64,000 nt of DNA. Origin: Fimbriimonadaceae bacterium (GTDB lineage: Bacteria; Armatimonadota; Fimbriimonadia; Fimbriimonadales; Fimbriimonadaceae). This document shows positions 8,207 to 16,429 of this stretch, piece after piece. The notes beneath the pieces were generated by a model that was given only the letters and a program-made list of their open reading frames with translations, did no database searches and was not told where the DNA came from. Location: contig CP075364.1 in NCBI GenBank assembly GCA_019454105.1, positions 2,607,362 to 2,671,361 of the forward strand. The letters run 5' to 3'. Made by a program: the position numbers and the translations under genes. Every line of letters starts with the position of its first letter. Position 1 is the stretch's first letter.

Positions 8207-9616
8207 TCAGGATTTGCGACTGAGTAGGTTGATGGCGAGTTGTCTTTGGATCGAATGGTCGACGATCGGGTGGGGATAGTCCTCTCCCAGCCGACAACCA
8301 GCGGCCAGTTGTTCGATCGGTCCTGCGTCGTGCGGCCAATGGGCCAGTTCCGGCTCGAATCCTGCGAGTTCAGGACACCACTGTTTGATGAATGCGGCCT
8401 CTGGGTCGAATTTTCGGCTTTGGAGTATCGGATTGAAGATCCGGAAGTAAGGCTGGGCGTCGACTCCTGTGCTCGCGCTCCACTGCCACCCGCCGTTGTT
8501 GCTGGCAAGCTCGAAATCGAGCAACCACCGCGCGAAGAGAGACTCACCCCGGCGATAGTCCACAAGGAGGTCTTTCGTCAGGAACATCGCCGTCACCATA
8601 CGCAATCGGTTGTGCATCCATCCGGTGGCCTTGAGGCAACGCATCGCCGCGTCGACGAGGGGAAATCCCGTGCGGCCCTCTTCCCACGCCTCATACGCCG
8701 CTTGTGTCCCAGGCCATTCAAGGCTTTTGTACTCCCCCCGAAAGGGCTCCTCCACCACATGGGGGAACTTGGCCAAGATCATGTGATAGAACTCCCTCCA
8801 GATGAGTTCGTCCAACCACTTGGAAGCCCCATTGCCTTCCCGGGCGAGAGCTTCTCGGAAGCATTGGCGGACGCTGACCGTCCCATGGCGAAGATGGACG
8901 CTCAGGCCGCTCGTCGATTCGAGAGCAGGGAAGTCCCGGTCAGTTTTGTAACGGTCGATCTTCGCGAGAAAGGAAGAGAGCCGATCTTGGGCACCGTTCG
9001 CTCCCGGCTCCAGCCACAGGTCGTTCGATACGAAGCCGATTTCGCTCAGGGGTAGGTTTCCCCGGGCGGCAGGCAAGTCGGACTCAGGACAAAGGCGCGT
9101 CAGGTCTGGAGTCCGGGGGGCAACGTCGGCGGGCGTCAGGCGCGCTTTCCAGGCCTTGGAATACGGTGTGAACACTGAATAAGGATTGCCGCTCGGGTTC
9201 ATCACTTCGTCCCGTTCGAACACGACACAGTCTTTGAAAGTCTTCAGTTCGCGTCCGTCGCGACTCAGTGTTTGGCCGACTGATTGGTCACGCTGCAGCG
9301 CGTACGGGTCATCGTCATGGTTGGCGAAGACGGTGTCGACGGAAAGTTCACGGCTGAGCCTGGGGATGACTTCCGCCGGTTCGCCCATTCGTGTCAGCAG
9401 ACGAGACCCTTGAGCCTTGAGCCTTCCGTCCAAGTCGTCAAGAGAGCGGTGAATGAAAGTGACCCGCCGGTCGTCTCGATCCACCAATCGGGCGAGGATC
9501 TGAGTGTCGTAGACAAACACGACCGCGACTGACTTGGCGTGCCGCGTGGCTTCGGCCAGGGCCGTATGGTCGTCCAGCCTCAAGTCGCGTCGGATCCAGC
9601 AGAGAGCACGGCTCAT
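8207..9616 (-). CDS. phrB: Deoxyribodipyrimidine photolyase (CPD class I)
   Basis: It has 469 residues. It repairs UV-made pyrimidine dimers in DNA using light and FADH-. The N-terminal antenna domain starts WIRRDLRLDDHTALAEA. The C-terminal FAD domain carries WLDELIWREFYHMIL, TGFPLVDAAMRCLKATGWMH, NRLRMVTAMFLTKDLL and NNGGWQWSASTGVDAQPYFR. All are strong signatures of CPD photolyases and hold the FAD-binding and dimer-binding residues. NNGGWQW is the loop near the isoalloxazine, with an Asn as in real photolyases. It lies 12 bp after the sarcosine-oxidase-like gene and is co-directional with uracil-DNA glycosylase. Confidence 0.95.
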   Translation of the reverse strand: MSRALCWIRRDLRLDDHTALAEATRHAKSVAVVFVYDTQILARLVDRDDRRVTFIHRSLDDLDGRLKAQGSRLLTRMGEPAEVIPRLSRELSVDTVFANHDDDPYALQRDQSVGQTLSRDGRELKTFKDCVVFERDEVMNPSGNPYSVFTPYSKAWKARLTPADVAPRTPDLTRLCPESDLPAARGNLPLSEIGFVSNDLWLEPGANGAQDRLSSFLAKIDRYKTDRDFPALESTSGLSVHLRHGTVSVRQCFREALAREGNGASKWLDELIWREFYHMILAKFPHVVEEPFRGEYKSLEWPGTQAAYEAWEEGRTGFPLVDAAMRCLKATGWMHNRLRMVTAMFLTKDLLVDYRRGESLFARWLLDFELASNNGGWQWSASTGVDAQPYFRIFNPILQSRKFDPEAAFIKQWCPELAGFEPELAHWPHDAGPIEQLAAGCRLGEDYPHPIVDHSIQRQLAINLLSRKS

Positions 9617-9628
9617 GTCGCCCCTGTT

Positions 9629-10729
9629 CTACGAACCTTGGTGCCGGGGGTGCCAGAGGAACCGGGGCCAGTCTCCAAGATCTCTTTTGCCCTCCACCAA
9701 ATCCGCCAGGAACCTCCCCATCCAAGGCCCAAACTTGAACCCATGGCCACTGCACGGACTCGCCAACAGGGTGCGATCGTCCAGCCACCCGATCTTGAAA
9801 TCGTCCCCAGGTGCTACCGTGTAAAGGCACCCTCGTGACTCAGTCACGTGGGCGTTCCGAACACCGAACCGGCGCCAAGCAGCTTCCTTGATGGCTTGGA
9901 CCTGACCTGATGGTGGTGTCCTGTCGGGGTCGTCGGGATCAGTCTCCGGTCCTGGCTCGTGGTGTCCGATCTTGAAATCGTTCCGTCCAGGCTCGCTTGG
10001 AAAGCCATAAGAGTGATCGCCGAAACCTTCAATCCAGACCGGACCGTGCTGGAGCCCTTCCAAGTAGGCGTAGCTCTGCAGAGTGACCCGGATACCGTCT
10101 CTGGGCTTTGCGCTCGCTTCTCCATAGGCCAACGAGGACGCGGGTGGTGATCCAGGGTCGGCCCAATCTTTGATCCAAGACCCAGCGGTGACGACTGCGC
10201 AGTCAAACCCCGCACCCACCGAATGGTCGACTTTTGAACGCAGGAACTGCGCTCCTCGGTCGCTGGCCAATCTTGCGACCGCCGAGAGCACGGCAGGAAC
10301 ATCGGCCCAGCCTGCGTCACGGGTCAAGACGGCGATCTCAGACGCCCCTAGGTTCATCTGCGGATGGATCCCGCCTATCGACGCGGCCGTCAATACCTCG
10401 TGCCTAACGCTGAGCTGCTCGAGAGTCTCCAACTCGTGCCACATCTCAGGCTCGTCCTTTGGGCCAATATAGAGCAGGCCCACCAAATGGATCATTTCTT
10501 GGTTCGCCTGTGCCTCGAGCTCTGTCCACAATTGGTGGCCCTCCAAGAGGATTTCTGTGTAGAAGGAGTCAGGATAGGCTTGCCTCACGATTCGGGAGCG
10601 TCCAGTGGAACTCCCAAGCGCATGGTTGAGCCCGTACTGCTCGAAGACGGTGACGGCGTGACCCCGTTCGGCCAACGACTTCGCCGTGCAAAGCCCCATG
10701 ATGCCGCCTCCAACGATGGCGACCTTCAC
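9629..10729 (-). CDS. FAD-dependent oxidoreductase, monomeric sarcosine oxidase / SolA type
   Basis: It has 366 residues. It is a DAO-family flavoenzyme expected to oxidise N-methyl amino acids or related amines. The dinucleotide loop GGGIMG is at residues 7-12, with FEQYGL as the acidic strand end and GSSTGRSRIVRQAY nearby. Cys301 in SRGCLYTVAPGDD aligns with the cysteine that covalently holds FAD in sarcosine oxidase. CSGHGFKFGPWMG near the C-terminus is a family signature. The ATG overlaps the stop of the NanE-NanK gene (ATGA), which suggests coupled translation. The natural substrate is unknown. Confidence 0.88.
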   Translation of the reverse strand: MKVAIVGGGIMGLCTAKSLAERGHAVTVFEQYGLNHALGSSTGRSRIVRQAYPDSFYTEILLEGHQLWTELEAQANQEMIHLVGLLYIGPKDEPEMWHELETLEQLSVRHEVLTAASIGGIHPQMNLGASEIAVLTRDAGWADVPAVLSAVARLASDRGAQFLRSKVDHSVGAGFDCAVVTAGSWIKDWADPGSPPASSLAYGEASAKPRDGIRVTLQSYAYLEGLQHGPVWIEGFGDHSYGFPSEPGRNDFKIGHHEPGPETDPDDPDRTPPSGQVQAIKEAAWRRFGVRNAHVTESRGCLYTVAPGDDFKIGWLDDRTLLASPCSGHGFKFGPWMGRFLADLVEGKRDLGDWPRFLWHPRHQGS

Positions 10730-12150
10730 CAGGCACCCTCCGAAACAGGAAACTGGGCGATGGCGGCCGCGCCATAGAGCCCGGCGTCAGGCCCGTACGG
10801 CGATGCCAAAGCCTTCTGCCCTGGGCATGCCAGGGCCACCGACCCCGCGAGCAAGGTCACATCGGGTCGGAAAAGTCCTTGGATCTGGCTCACCAGCGTC
10901 GAGAGGCTCTCGTCCACCTCTCTCACACGGCTCGGATCGTCCCACCATCGATCGCCAAGGAAACCCCCGCCGAACCGCTCCTCAATCGTGCGGCCGTCTG
11001 GCCCAACCCAATCGTTGAAACGGGGATATTCGCCGTTTGGGCCCATGAGCAAGCGGCCACCGGCGACGAACCCCGCTCCGACTCCTGTCCCGAATGTCAG
11101 CGTCAGCACTGACCTTCCATAGTTGGAGAGCCGAATCGCGTGCCCCCATGCCGTCGACAAGCCGTCGTTGAGGGCGTAGACGGGCACTGGGCAACGCTCA
11201 GCCAACGCGGCGTATCCATGATTGTCCGGTATCGACGCCTTGGTTTCGATGACGTGGAGGCCAACCGGATGGATGGTTCCTCCCGCCGCGATTCCCACCC
11301 TCGTCGCGCCAGACCCGTGGATCCGGTCGAGCATCCAATCGTCTCGATCCCGCTGGCTTGGTGGAAGAGGGGCGGCTTCGCTTAAACTCAGCTCCCCCAC
11401 ATCGGAGAACAACCCAAATCGGATCCAAGTGCCGCCGACATCGAATGCGGCGGTCAGGCCGGTCGGCATCTTTGCTGCCGCGCAGAATCGGGCCGAGTTC
11501 TTCACTGGGTCGTTCAACGCGCCCCCCACGACCACACCCGTCGCACGACCCCACATTGCCGCCCGGACTTGCCCCACAGTCTCAAAACGACCCTCGGCGA
11601 GAACTGGAACCAGGCCGCGACCGACTAACTCCCCAAGCAGTTCCAAGTCGGGCCCTGGCGTTGGGGACCGGTTCTGGGTGTACCCAGCCAGGGCGGTCGT
11701 GACCATGTCGCACCCTGCGGCCACAGCATAATCGTAGCTCTCTCTGGAGTCACAGTCGCCGACAGCGAGGAGCCCTGCTTCCTGACATGCCTGCACCAGA
11801 TGGTGCAAGGTCTCGCCACCGGGTCTTGGGCGAGTTGTCGCGTCCATCGCCACCGCCTCGCAGCCAGCAGCAGCCAAAGCTCTCACGTCCTGCGCCCTTG
11901 GTGTGATGTAGACTTCTGAACCAGCTTCCCACCGTTTGACGAGGCCAATGACCTGACACTTCGTCGCCTCACGGATAGTCCGTACTCTCTCAATCCCCTC
12001 GAGCCTCAAGACATTGACACCTTGGGACACCGACGCAAGGGCCATCCTCCGCAAAGTCTCAGTGTCGTCGCAAGCCGACCCCGGCGACGCTTGCACAGAA
12101 GCCACCAAAGGGTTGGCTTTGAGCAAGGATAGGAATTGGGCCTTGGTCAC
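10726..12150 (-). CDS. Fused N-acetylmannosamine-6-P 2-epimerase (NanE) and ROK kinase (NanK-like)
   Basis: The start is GTG 12150, overlapping the udg stop (GTGA), giving 474 residues. Residues 1-228 are a NanE TIM barrel: catalytic Lys72 in GLVKRW, DATTRPRP at 103-110, and Glu186 in VLAEGR. NanE converts ManNAc-6-P to GlcNAc-6-P. Residues about 232-474 are a ROK sugar kinase with DVGGTWIR (ATP loop) and FGTGVGAGFVAGG. The usual ROK zinc site (CxCG..GCxE) is absent; the place reads FNDWVGPDGRTIEERF. Together the halves would phosphorylate and epimerise ManNAc in sialic-acid use. No NanA lyase is in the window. Confidence 0.88.
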   Translation of the reverse strand: MTKAQFLSLLKANPLVASVQASPGSACDDTETLRRMALASVSQGVNVLRLEGIERVRTIREATKCQVIGLVKRWEAGSEVYITPRAQDVRALAAAGCEAVAMDATTRPRPGGETLHHLVQACQEAGLLAVGDCDSRESYDYAVAAGCDMVTTALAGYTQNRSPTPGPDLELLGELVGRGLVPVLAEGRFETVGQVRAAMWGRATGVVVGGALNDPVKNSARFCAAAKMPTGLTAAFDVGGTWIRFGLFSDVGELSLSEAAPLPPSQRDRDDWMLDRIHGSGATRVGIAAGGTIHPVGLHVIETKASIPDNHGYAALAERCPVPVYALNDGLSTAWGHAIRLSNYGRSVLTLTFGTGVGAGFVAGGRLLMGPNGEYPRFNDWVGPDGRTIEERFGGGFLGDRWWDDPSRVREVDESLSTLVSQIQGLFRPDVTLLAGSVALACPGQKALASPYGPDAGLYGAAAIAQFPVSEGAW

Positions 12151-12809
12151 AATTCGAGCCCCAGTTGTGCTGGGGCCACTTCTACACCGGCGCGAGTCGA
12201 TCCCCGCGCCCGAAGCTTGACCGCTGTCTCCCAGCCTCTGGCGATGTCGGCCACCAGCATCGAGTACCCGCCGTCGCTTGTCGCGCCCTGTTGCCGCAAG
12301 ATGTAAGCTGGGTGCAGCGTCGCCAAGATCACCCGGCACAATTCGGTAGGGAAGAACCGTCCCCTTTCCCGAGTGATCTTGAAGTCGCGTTTGATCAGGT
12401 TCTTGGCGGAGGGGGCTCCGATGCAGAGGATGGCTTCGGGGGCGATCGCCGCCAATTGAGGGAACAGCCACTGTCGGCACGCGGCGGCTTCCTCGTCGGT
12501 CGGAGGTCGGTTCACCGGTCGGCCAGTGGACCAGTCGCACGCCCGGCATTTGACGGTGTTGCAGATGTAAACGTCGTCTCGGGTGAGCCCACAATCGCCA
12601 AGGGCCGAGTCAAGGAGCTTTCCGGCCCTGCCAACGAACGGTCTGCCAGTCTTGTCCTCCTCTTCGCCAGGGCCCTCGCCGACCAGGACAAGCGGGGCCT
12701 TCGGGTTACCTTCGCCGAACACGACGTGGGTGCGACGAGAGGAAAGGACACAGGACTCGCACCCAAGCGCTTCGGCTCGCAAAGCTTCAAGCCTGACCGC
12801 GTCGCTCAT
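12147..12809 (-). CDS. udg: Uracil-DNA glycosylase, family 4 (4Fe-4S)
   Basis: It has 220 residues. It removes uracil arising from cytosine deamination. Motif A is GEGPGEEED (44-52), followed by GRPFVGRAG (55-63) that packs on uracil. Motif B is HPAYIL (165-170). Four cysteines suited to the iron-sulfur cluster are C17, C20, C88 and C111, with the normal spacing of the thermophile-type family 4 enzymes. It is 22 bp downstream of the Ig-like secreted protein gene. It is followed with a 4-base overlap by the NanE-NanK fusion. Confidence 0.93.
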   Translation of the reverse strand: MSDAVRLEALRAEALGCESCVLSSRRTHVVFGEGNPKAPLVLVGEGPGEEEDKTGRPFVGRAGKLLDSALGDCGLTRDDVYICNTVKCRACDWSTGRPVNRPPTDEEAAACRQWLFPQLAAIAPEAILCIGAPSAKNLIKRDFKITRERGRFFPTELCRVILATLHPAYILRQQGATSDGGYSMLVADIARGWETAVKLRARGSTRAGVEVAPAQLGLEL

Positions 12810-12831
12810 CGAGCGCAGTCTATCACGGAGC

Positions 12832-13587
12832 TCACCAGACCGAGAAGAGGACGGGTTCTGACTTGATCACGTTTCTGGAGACGGGATCTCGCGCCAGGGC
12901 GATGACCTTGCGGTCGGCTCCCGGCGAGCTCAATCGGGTCAAGAACACCCAACGCCCATTGACGTCTGCCGTCGTACGCCCAAGGAAGTTCCCGTCCACC
13001 ATGACCGAGACCAGGTGCCCGGGAGGCGCCGAGCCGTCGAACTCGACTTTGCCGCGACGCACGGTATTGCCGGCTCCAGGCCGCTTGACGACGACCTCAA
13101 ATGTCTGGCGTGGCACTTCGCTACCGACCGCGACTTCTGGCTGGTCCGCATCCGACTCAGGTGCGATGGTCTCAGATCCTGGCTTCAGCCAGAGCGGCGA
13201 CGATCTATCGCGGAGGGAAGCGTTGTCGTCAGCCTCGAGCGACCTGACGACGATAGGCTTCTTCAAGTAGTCGTCGTGTGGGAACCGGAGGGTCCACTGG
13301 CCGTCCAACGGCACTGTTGCCCATGCGACCTCCTTGGACTCGATCAGAGCCGATACGATCGTCCCAGGCATGGCTTTCCCTTTGACGACCGCCGTGTGCT
13401 TGCCACCCTTGGCCACGATGGTGGCATCGGAGATCTGGAACGAGACCCGGACAGCCGAATCGCGAATGGCGGCAGCTTCGGCTGAGTTTCTTGGGATCAA
13501 GAAAGCGGCGCCAGTCGCGACCCCTAGCCCCAGAGTGACCAGTGCGCGGAGCAAGTAGTAAGGCCCAAGCCCAAGCGGAGCCTTCAT
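12832..13587 (-). CDS. Secreted protein with bacterial Ig-like repeats
   Basis: It has 251 residues. One N-terminal hydrophobic segment (LLRALVTLGLGVATGAAFLI) could be a signal peptide or an anchor. Two beta-rich modules follow. Both have the Ig-like pattern of a change of substrate text with GTIVSALIES...DGQWTLRF and PGHLVSVMVDG...NGRWVFLTRL. These are typical of Big/adhesion-type domains found in envelope proteins. A Pro/Glu/Asp linker separates the modules. The start overlaps the stop of the coiled-coil gene upstream (ATGA), so the two products may act together at the envelope. Exact function is unknown. Confidence 0.66.
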   Translation of the reverse strand: MKAPLGLGPYYLLRALVTLGLGVATGAAFLIPRNSAEAAAIRDSAVRVSFQISDATIVAKGGKHTAVVKGKAMPGTIVSALIESKEVAWATVPLDGQWTLRFPHDDYLKKPIVVRSLEADDNASLRDRSSPLWLKPGSETIAPESDADQPEVAVGSEVPRQTFEVVVKRPGAGNTVRRGKVEFDGSAPPGHLVSVMVDGNFLGRTTADVNGRWVFLTRLSSPGADRKVIALARDPVSRNVIKSEPVLFSVW

Positions 13588-15065
13588 GAGCGCGCCGCCT
13601 GTGTCAATCGCCGGGCGTGCTCGATCCAGATCGCCAAATCAGGAAACTCTGACTTGAGCTCCGGGTCGATCACAGGGTCATGAATGTCAAGAGCGGCCAA
13701 TTGGGACAACGACAAGACGCCGTTGGCATGAAGCCTCCGCTCTGCGAACTTGGTTAGGCCGGGAACGACCGCGAGTGGTTCGAGGAGGTGCCCACCGTTG
13801 CCGTTCTGCGAAGGCCTTGCCTGCCGCGAAGAGTACTCAAGCCGGGCGATCTGCGACCTCAGGTCTTCGATGACTCGGTCTGCCTGACGCAATTGGCTTT
13901 CGAGCTGAGAAACCCGCCCGGCATCTCCTGGCTCAGCTTCCTTCTCTCCGCGAACCTTCGCGAGTTCGTCCAACGCTGTCTGAAGGGCGCGCCGTTCTTC
14001 GGCAAGCTGCCGCTCGAGTTGGGCATGAGCCTCAGAGGCCCGGTCGCCTTGGCCAGACTCCAACCGTGCCAATCGGACGCGGGCTTCGGCTTCGATGACC
14101 TGTGCTTGGAGTCGGTCCCGCTCGGCAAGGGCCAAGTCGCGTTCGGCCAACAAGATCTCGTCTGGAGTCCGCGCCCCTGCCGATGCCTCGAGTTCTTTCA
14201 GTCTCTCGCGAAGCGACGCTGATTCGGCCGCGTGCCGTTCGGCCGATTCGGCCATGGTCCGTTGGACTTCTTCTGCTTGGAGGCGCCATCGTTCGGCCAA
14301 TTCTTCAGCTTGAGAGAGTTCGCTCGCTCGTTGCTCGCCCGCTATGGCCGCTTGCGACCTCAGGCCCTCAAGTTCGGCCGCCAACCTTCCTCGGTCGGCT
14401 TCGATCTCAGAATAGGCCGACCGCAGGGTGTCGAGATCGGAATTGGTGGCTTCGAACTCTCTACGAAGCGACTGCGACTCGGATCTGGCTTCGGACAACT
14501 CTCGTTGGAGGTCGTCCAAAGCCTGTGGCTCGAGTCGGGCCGCGAGAGTGGCGCGTTCCTGCATCAGTCGGTCGCGGTCGGCCTCGATGCTGCGGCGCTC
14601 TTGTTCCGCGACCTCCAGCTTCGCCCAAAGCCTGCTGATCTCGGAGCGGAGTTCTTCGCCTTCGGCGTCGGTCAGGCCAGGTGCGGCGGCCAATCTGGCC
14701 TGCTCCAGTTCAGCCCGAAGGGCGTTGGCACGCTCTTCCAAGTCTGCGAAGCGCGCAGATTGACCCTTGAGGTCGGCCAATTCGGCCTTGAGAGGCTCGA
14801 TCGACCTTGCCAATTCGATGAGTTGGGCCCTGTCAGCGTCAAGCTGGGCGTTTTGGTCCCGCAGGGCCGCGACCTCCTCTTCAAGAATCAGAAGGGCTTG
14901 GGCCCGATCGCCTTCGATTGCCGTTCCAGTGGGAGTAGGAGCCTCTTCAAGTTCCAGGATACGACGGTCGGCCTCTCTCAACTTTCGATGCGTCACGATC
15001 AGATCGACGACGAACCCGACTCCATAGCCGAGGAAGATTCCCAATAAAAGCGTTTCCCAGGACAT
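13584..15065 (-). CDS. Membrane-anchored long coiled-coil protein with C-terminal helix-hairpin-helix-like end
   Basis: Start is placed at ATG 15065 (MSWETLLLG); ATG 15086 is possible. An N-terminal membrane helix (LLLGIFLGYGVGFVVDLIV) is followed by about 370 residues of Ala/Glu/Arg/Leu heptads, a continuous coiled coil. The C-terminal 70 residues change character: VVPGLTKFAERRLHANGVLSLSQLAALD looks like the helix-hairpin-helix found at the ends of some DUF4332-like proteins. One end would be in the membrane and the other in the cytoplasm, perhaps touching nucleic acid. It heads the minus-strand gene run toward plsC. Confidence 0.68.
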   Translation of the reverse strand: MSWETLLLGIFLGYGVGFVVDLIVTHRKLREADRRILELEEAPTPTGTAIEGDRAQALLILEEEVAALRDQNAQLDADRAQLIELARSIEPLKAELADLKGQSARFADLEERANALRAELEQARLAAAPGLTDAEGEELRSEISRLWAKLEVAEQERRSIEADRDRLMQERATLAARLEPQALDDLQRELSEARSESQSLRREFEATNSDLDTLRSAYSEIEADRGRLAAELEGLRSQAAIAGEQRASELSQAEELAERWRLQAEEVQRTMAESAERHAAESASLRERLKELEASAGARTPDEILLAERDLALAERDRLQAQVIEAEARVRLARLESGQGDRASEAHAQLERQLAEERRALQTALDELAKVRGEKEAEPGDAGRVSQLESQLRQADRVIEDLRSQIARLEYSSRQARPSQNGNGGHLLEPLAVVPGLTKFAERRLHANGVLSLSQLAALDIHDPVIDPELKSEFPDLAIWIEHARRLTQAARS

Positions 15066-15143
15066 ACGCGATCCGGTGGGCTCCATGTACCCAGCGTTGT
15101 TATCGGCTATCCAGGCTCAATTCCTGAGTCGGGACTCTAAGAT

Positions 15144-16322
15144 TCAGACGTCCTCGATGACGATGGTTTCTTCGATCCGGACTTCAAACGGCCTTCGCCG
15201 GAGCTCCCGCATAAAGTCTTTGCCCTTCATCGCGTTCTCGTAGCGGACGCCTCCTTTGGCCACTTTGCCTTGAGCCACTTCTTGAGCGATGATCGACATC
15301 GAGAACCCTGTGAGCCGTTCCATCGAGGTGAACCCGGTCGTGGGGTCCTCTTTGTCGAAGATGTCGATCTTGACCTGCGTCTTCTTTCCGTCTCGGACCC
15401 CCCACCCGATGCCGCGGACCGCGCAGAGGTCTTGGTCCACGAACTGAGCGAGGGCTGGCCCGAACACAGCGTTGAAGACGTCCTTGGGACGGACAGACCC
15501 GCCTTGCACTGACACGTGATCCTCTCGCCAAAGCCCGAAGTCCTTGAAGAGCTTCATCTTCTCACAATGGCCCGGGAATCGGATGGTCTTGTACTCGTAG
15601 TTCTTGACCTTGCCATGGTGCGTGTAGGGGGCTGTGCTGGTGCCGCCGCTCGTGACGAAGGCCTCCATCTCGCCCAGCTGGTCGATCGTCAATGTCTCGA
15701 GTTCGGTGAGTGTCGGAACCTTGTGGATCTCGCCATCACGGAGCACGACCGCCTCATAGTCGTACTCGGTCACCAAGCCCTCCATGTTGAAGGTCAGCTT
15801 GTAGTTGAAGGGCGGTTTCGGGTTCTGAGGCAAGACCCCGCAATAAAGCTTGACCGTCTCGCACTCGTCGAGCGACTCGATGATGTAGGAGCCAAGGCTG
15901 TTGACGAGCCCGGGAGCCAGCCCGGTGTCGGGCACGATCGAGATGTCGGCCTCCAAAGCCTTCGCATGAAAGTCCAATGTCTGCATCGTGACGTCGGTGT
16001 TGCCGCCCAGGTCCACCATGTCGGTGACCGATTCGCAACAGGCCTCGGCGACCTTTGGGTGCATCCAATAAGGCACGCAGCTCAAAACCGTGTCGATCTT
16101 CGTGAGAAAGTCCGAGAGGTTCGCCTTGTCCAAGGCGTCGACTCGGACTGGTTCGCAGATGATGTCGCCAATCAGGCCGTTCACTCGGTCCGCGCAAGCC
16201 TGAGCCTGCTTCATGTCGTAGTCGCCGACAAAGATCCTGGAAGGGCTCGCGAACTTGGCCAGATCGTAGGCCGCGGCGGTGCCCTGCATTCCAGAGCCGA
16301 GGATTCCGTACGTGTTCTGCAT
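15144..16322 (-). CDS. Saccharopine dehydrogenase family oxidoreductase (lysine 6-dehydrogenase-like)
   Basis: The start is ATG 16322 (MQNTYGILGSGMQG), because the 21 residues before it in the longer frame are unlike the family; this gives 392 residues. The NAD(P) loop GILGSGMQGTAAAYDLAK is at the N-terminus. VLSCVPYWMHPKVAEACCES and DLGGNTDVTMQTL follow as in saccharopine/lysine 6-dehydrogenases. PDTGLAPGLVNSLGSYI closes the substrate site. A likely reaction is NAD-linked oxidation of lysine or a related amino acid. It is divergent from acetyl-CoA synthetase, with about 107 bp between starts. Confidence 0.84.
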   Translation of the reverse strand: MQNTYGILGSGMQGTAAAYDLAKFASPSRIFVGDYDMKQAQACADRVNGLIGDIICEPVRVDALDKANLSDFLTKIDTVLSCVPYWMHPKVAEACCESVTDMVDLGGNTDVTMQTLDFHAKALEADISIVPDTGLAPGLVNSLGSYIIESLDECETVKLYCGVLPQNPKPPFNYKLTFNMEGLVTEYDYEAVVLRDGEIHKVPTLTELETLTIDQLGEMEAFVTSGGTSTAPYTHHGKVKNYEYKTIRFPGHCEKMKLFKDFGLWREDHVSVQGGSVRPKDVFNAVFGPALAQFVDQDLCAVRGIGWGVRDGKKTQVKIDIFDKEDPTTGFTSMERLTGFSMSIIAQEVAQGKVAKGGVRYENAMKGKDFMRELRRRPFEVRIEETIVIEDV

Positions 16323-16429
16323 GTGTCGCCCTGTTCGGCGCGGGAGGTTACCGGGCGCGAGCCTGTCCGGTGGGCCAGTCGCCACGACCAGGCTGGGTCA
16401 CGACAGTGATAGAATCAGCGCCCAGAGCC

